Part shown: positions 60,957 through 64,000 of the stretch, piece by piece
Numbering within the stretch: the stretch's first letter is position 1
Layout: each line of letters starts with the position of its first letter
DNA from: Mucilaginibacter pallidiroseus
GTDB lineage: Bacteria; Bacteroidota; Bacteroidia; Sphingobacteriales; Sphingobacteriaceae
Reading direction: 5' to 3'
DNA length: 64,000 bases
Assembly: GCF_007846085.1 (NCBI RefSeq)
Contig: NZ_VOEJ01000003.1
Location: 186,001-250,000, forward strand
The notes under the pieces: model-generated
Database searches by the model: none
Told to the model about the DNA's origin: nothing
What the model saw: only the letters and a program-made list of their open reading frames with translations
Translations under genes and position numbers: made by a program

Positions 60957-62537
60957 TTAGTTAGCGTCCCAGAATATTCTAGACGTGAATGGATTGATAC
61001 CAGCTGGCGCATTGCCTGGATTATATGTGTACTCAGATGTTGGGTAAAGCACACGTACCGGCAACCTATCCGTGCGGGTAGACTGTGATAAGCTTGACGC
61101 AAAAGTTGTTGTGGCGGCTGTTCCACTTACTGCTGGATATCCAGTTCTGCGGAATTCGCTCCAAGCTTCCTGACCATGAATGAAGTTTAAAGCAATATAC
61201 TTTTGGGTGATGATTGCTTCAAGACGTTGCGCATCTGTGGTTGCCAAATTATAATCTGCAAGATAGATACCTGCATTAGCAGCTTTATAAGCAGTTACGT
61301 CAGCAGCTGGGTCAGCACTACCAACTGAACCATTTATGTCTTTTTCAAGATACCTGAACGAGGCTGTAACACCTGCATCAAAGTTAGCTACTGCTGTTCC
61401 TGATAATGCAAAACCTTTAAGTGCAGCTTCAGCAAGAAGGAATTTTGCTTCAGCCAGTAGTAAAATTGGCTGCCTCATGGTACGACCTTTCAATATACCT
61501 AAAGCATTAGGAGCAGACGCATAGTCGGTGCCGCCAATATACCATGCAGGAGTTCCGCTCAACGCTACCGGTGGGTTATTCTCGTTACCTAACTGGTTTG
61601 CCGGAACGTTAATGCCACTTGCATAGGTCAAGGCTGCACGTTTGGTATCTGTTAAGTGACCACCGTTATAAAACGTAAGTACGTATCTTGAAGGAATAAA
61701 TTGACGTCCAAAACCAGATTGAGAACCTGCACTGTTTGAGTGGTAAGTTTCCCACATTTGGTTTTGCTTACCAGATGTAACAATGTAGCCCGGGCTAATT
61801 GTAGCATCCTCGGCTAAGAAACCATCTGCAGTATTAAAGCTTCCCAAATTAGTATTAACAAAAGATGTTAACGATGAGTTTGAAGCACGTAAAAGGATAC
61901 GCAATTTCAAAGTGTTAGCAAATTGTTTCCATTTACCCATATCTCCGCCGAACATAATATCTGGAGACGTAACAGATGATTGCGTACCTGCATTAGCACC
62001 ATTTATATCTGCTATGGCTTGATTAAGTTGAGCTACCAAATCCTGATAGATCGCAGCTGCGTCGTCATATTTAGGTGTAAGAGACTCTGCACCTTTAATT
62101 GCATCGGTGTATGGCACATTTCCGTACTCATCAACAAGCATCTGGTAATCAAATGCTCTCATGATACGGGCAATCGCATTGAAATACACCTGATTTGGAT
62201 TACCGGCAGTAGAGGTAAGGATGTACTGGTAATCTCTTAAGTTCCCAAAAACAGATGTCCACAAGCCAGTCTGCTCGTTAGTAGTGTAGTTGTAAGTAAA
62301 GATGGTACCCCAACCGCCATAGCCGCCGGCGTTAACCATATAACCTACAGTTTGTGCACCGTAGTTGTGGTAGGTAACAACCGTACGGGCTGTAACTTCC
62401 ATAGCGTTTGGTAAAACGTATGTGGGCGTTGATGTTGTAGCCTGGTTTGGATTGTTATTTATATCCAAATACTTCTTGCACGATGATAGGCCAAGCAAGC
62501 TGGCACTTAATATTATTGCGCTTATATATTTTTTCAT
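60957..62537 (-). CDS. SusD/RagB-like nutrient-binding lipoprotein (SusD-like_2 type)
   Basis: A 526-residue surface lipoprotein (lipobox LLGLSSCKKYLD). It has the SusD-like features NNNPNQATTSTPTYVLPNAM, FDYQMLVDEYGNVPYTDAI (~130) and FIHGQEAWSEFRRTGYP (~450). It covers the SusC barrel to capture a glycan or other nutrient. The ligand cannot be inferred from the sequence. It follows susC by ten bases. Confidence 0.93.
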   Translation of the reverse strand: MKKYISAIILSASLLGLSSCKKYLDINNNPNQATTSTPTYVLPNAMEVTARTVVTYHNYGAQTVGYMVNAGGYGGWGTIFTYNYTTNEQTGLWTSVFGNLRDYQYILTSTAGNPNQVYFNAIARIMRAFDYQMLVDEYGNVPYTDAIKGAESLTPKYDDAAAIYQDLVAQLNQAIADINGANAGTQSSVTSPDIMFGGDMGKWKQFANTLKLRILLRASNSSLTSFVNTNLGSFNTADGFLAEDATISPGYIVTSGKQNQMWETYHSNSAGSQSGFGRQFIPSRYVLTFYNGGHLTDTKRAALTYASGINVPANQLGNENNPPVALSGTPAWYIGGTDYASAPNALGILKGRTMRQPILLLAEAKFLLAEAALKGFALSGTAVANFDAGVTASFRYLEKDINGSVGSADPAADVTAYKAANAGIYLADYNLATTDAQRLEAIITQKYIALNFIHGQEAWSEFRRTGYPAVSGTAATTTFASSLSQSTRTDRLPVRVLYPTSEYTYNPGNAPAGINPFTSRIFWDAN

Positions 62538-62547
62538 TGTCGTTTTG

Positions 62548-64000
62548 TTAGAAAGTTACTGAAACTGAAGCACCGTAGTATCTTGTTGGAGGAGTTTGAC
62601 CTAAACCAGTGATACCAATGGCGTTATTATCAGAGTTGTTGAAATCAGGATCTGTATATCTGTTGGTTTTTGGCACCCATAAGAACAGGTTACGACCTTG
62701 TAAGCTCACAGTGGCTGTTTTAACAACTTTTAAGTTAGCCAAAAGTGATTTTGGAAGGGTGTAAGCCAAAGATACCTCTCTCCATTTCCAGTAGTTACCA
62801 GAGTACAGGTAGTTAGTTGTAATGTTACGGTTAAAGTTACCGCTTGGCCAGAAACCGGCACCACCATCAGCAGTTAACACAGTTGTGTTAGCAACATAAG
62901 TGTTAGTTGCAGGATCTAAGTAAGATGAATTAGGGAATACAAAGCGCTCACGACCGTAGAATGTTGAACCCAATGATGAACCAGAGAAATCAAGTGAACC
63001 ACCCAGTTCCTGAGCAAGTTGTGAGTAAGAACCACGGTATTCAAACAATGTTGTGAAACGCAGGCCTTTGTATCTTACTTCTAAATCTAAGCCTAAACGG
63101 TGTTTAGGTTGTGAATAACCAATAACGGTAGTTTGAGAATTTGCAGATGGATAACCAGTAACCGGGTCAACAATAACACGGCCTTGATCGTCACGGTTGT
63201 AATCAGTACCAAGCAAAGCAGGGAAAGGCTGGCCTTCTACTGCATAAGCGTTACCGTTACCTATAAGTAACCTTGGTAAGTTAGCATTGATAGAGTTTAC
63301 AATGTTTTTAAGGTAAGTGTAGTTACCACCAACTGTTACAGAGAAACCATTTGCCGAACGGTACGGCGTAATGTGTAACGCACTTTCAATACCGCTGTTT
63401 GTAACCTCACCTGTGTTGATCAGGTATTGAGTAAAGCCCGTAGCGTTACTGATAGTTGTATTTACAGTTTGGTCTGTTGTGCTTGAGTGGTAATAAGTAA
63501 CACTACCATCAACGCGATTGTTTAATAAAGTGAAATCGGCACCAAACTCGTAAGCTTTTGTAATCTCAGGTCTTAAGTTCGGAGATACAATGCTCGAGCT
63601 TTGTGAGTAACCGCCCAATGAGCCGTAAGGGAAACCAGATGTAGGTGAGAAAATTGGCAACAAAGCGTAAGCACCAAACTGGTTACCGCTTGAAGCCTCT
63701 AAGTTAACGTTACCTACTTTTGAAACGCCAGCACGTAATTTCAATACGTCGATTACTTTGCTGTCTTTAAAGAAGTCAAAAGCGTCAGACGCTACGAAAG
63801 ATACGTCAGCTGCAGGATAGAAGAATGAACGATTTTCTGGAGATAGTTGAGAAACCCAGTCATTACGGCCAGTAAGGTGTAAGAACAAATAGTTTTTGTA
63901 ACCAATTGTTGCATCACCATAAATAGCTTGTTGCCTTGCAAGGAAGTTTGACTCACCTGCGCCAGCTTCACCAATACGGTTACTTACATTGTATAAGCCT
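62548..64000 (-). CDS. SusC/RagA TonB-dependent outer-membrane receptor, C-terminal part
   Basis: The last 483 residues of a large receptor that continues past the right edge. The in-window start is ARQQAIYGDATIGYKNYLF and LFLHLTGRNDWVSQLSPENR, strands of the SusC-type beta barrel, and the protein ends with YYGASVSVTF. The plug domain lies outside the window. It imports a glycan with energy from TonB. It leads a susC-susD-DUF1735 unit. Confidence 0.93.
   Translation of the reverse strand, partial: GLYNVSNRIGEAGAGESNFLARQQAIYGDATIGYKNYLFLHLTGRNDWVSQLSPENRSFFYPAADVSFVASDAFDFFKDSKVIDVLKLRAGVSKVGNVNLEASSGNQFGAYALLPIFSPTSGFPYGSLGGYSQSSSIVSPNLRPEITKAYEFGADFTLLNNRVDGSVTYYHSSTTDQTVNTTISNATGFTQYLINTGEVTNSGIESALHITPYRSANGFSVTVGGNYTYLKNIVNSINANLPRLLIGNGNAYAVEGQPFPALLGTDYNRDDQGRVIVDPVTGYPSANSQTTVIGYSQPKHRLGLDLEVRYKGLRFTTLFEYRGSYSQLAQELGGSLDFSGSSLGSTFYGRERFVFPNSSYLDPATNTYVANTTVLTADGGAGFWPSGNFNRNITTNYLYSGNYWKWREVSLAYTLPKSLLANLKVVKTATVSLQGRNLFLWVPKTNRYTDPDFNNSDNNAIGITGLGQTPPTRYYGASVSVTF

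Noticed and set aside
1..64000. CRISPR arrays, prophage, integrase-bearing islands or known defence cassettes
   Set aside because: No regular repeat-spacer pattern, phage structural genes, integrases or characteristic defence domains were found on either strand.

Overview
The window looks like chromosomal DNA of a Bacteroidota species, most likely Sphingobacteriaceae and close to Mucilaginibacter or Pedobacter. The signs are SusC/SusD/DUF1735 genes, an ExbB-ExbD-ExbD-TonB operon, a short NuoG without its large C-terminal domain, many glycoside hydrolases with lipoprotein or Tat signals, and upstream boxes of the Bacteroidota type (-7 TAnnTTTG, often only a few bases before the ATG). No rRNA, CRISPR array, prophage, recognisable IS element or known defence cassette was seen. 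One tRNA is present, tRNA-Arg(CCT).

Layout. 1-8.7 kb holds a complex I operon on the minus strand, read nuoA-B-C-D-E-F-G-H-I-J-K-(L). It is tightly packed except between nuoF and nuoG, where a 449-bp element with inverted-repeat ends carries a dead four-helix-bundle gene. 8.7-14.6 kb is the exbB-exbD-exbD-tonB operon (minus), ending in a small membrane protein, a PstS-like lipoprotein and a TPR protein. 15-17.7 kb has a SUI1/YciH factor and a lipid kinase, divergent from metK; the metK leader looks like a SAM-II/SAM-V-type riboswitch. 17.7-26.2 kb is mixed housekeeping: EamA permease, NUDIX, acyltransferase, YpfJ-like, M28 and M61 peptidases, DUF4407, rhodanese.

26.2-45.8 kb is rich in carbohydrate functions: a coupled GH16-GH5 pair, modABC, a PAS histidine kinase with an extra C-terminal domain, an esterase, and a group of exported sugar-oxidation proteins. 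That group contains a Tat TIM-barrel isomerase, DUF1080, a GMC dehydrogenase with a gluconate-dehydrogenase-subunit-3 partner, and a Tat Gfo/Idh/MocA protein, alongside GH43 and GH20. Together they suggest periplasmic 3-keto-sugar metabolism, which is inference from families. 46-56 kb holds small stress or detoxification genes (DoxX proteins, VOC proteins, a GlxA-like regulator, DinB, RlmF, GyrI-like, MazG-like, MFS, AlkD-like, an ENPP-type phosphodiesterase). 56-60 kb has tRNA-Arg, metG, an LD-carboxypeptidase and DoxX. 60-64 kb is the downstream end of a polysaccharide-utilisation-type locus (susC-susD-DUF1735) that runs off the right edge.

The strongest candidates for something little described are the inverted-repeat element inside the nuo operon, whose removal restores an exact stop-start junction; the metK leader RNA; and the exported sugar-oxidation set.
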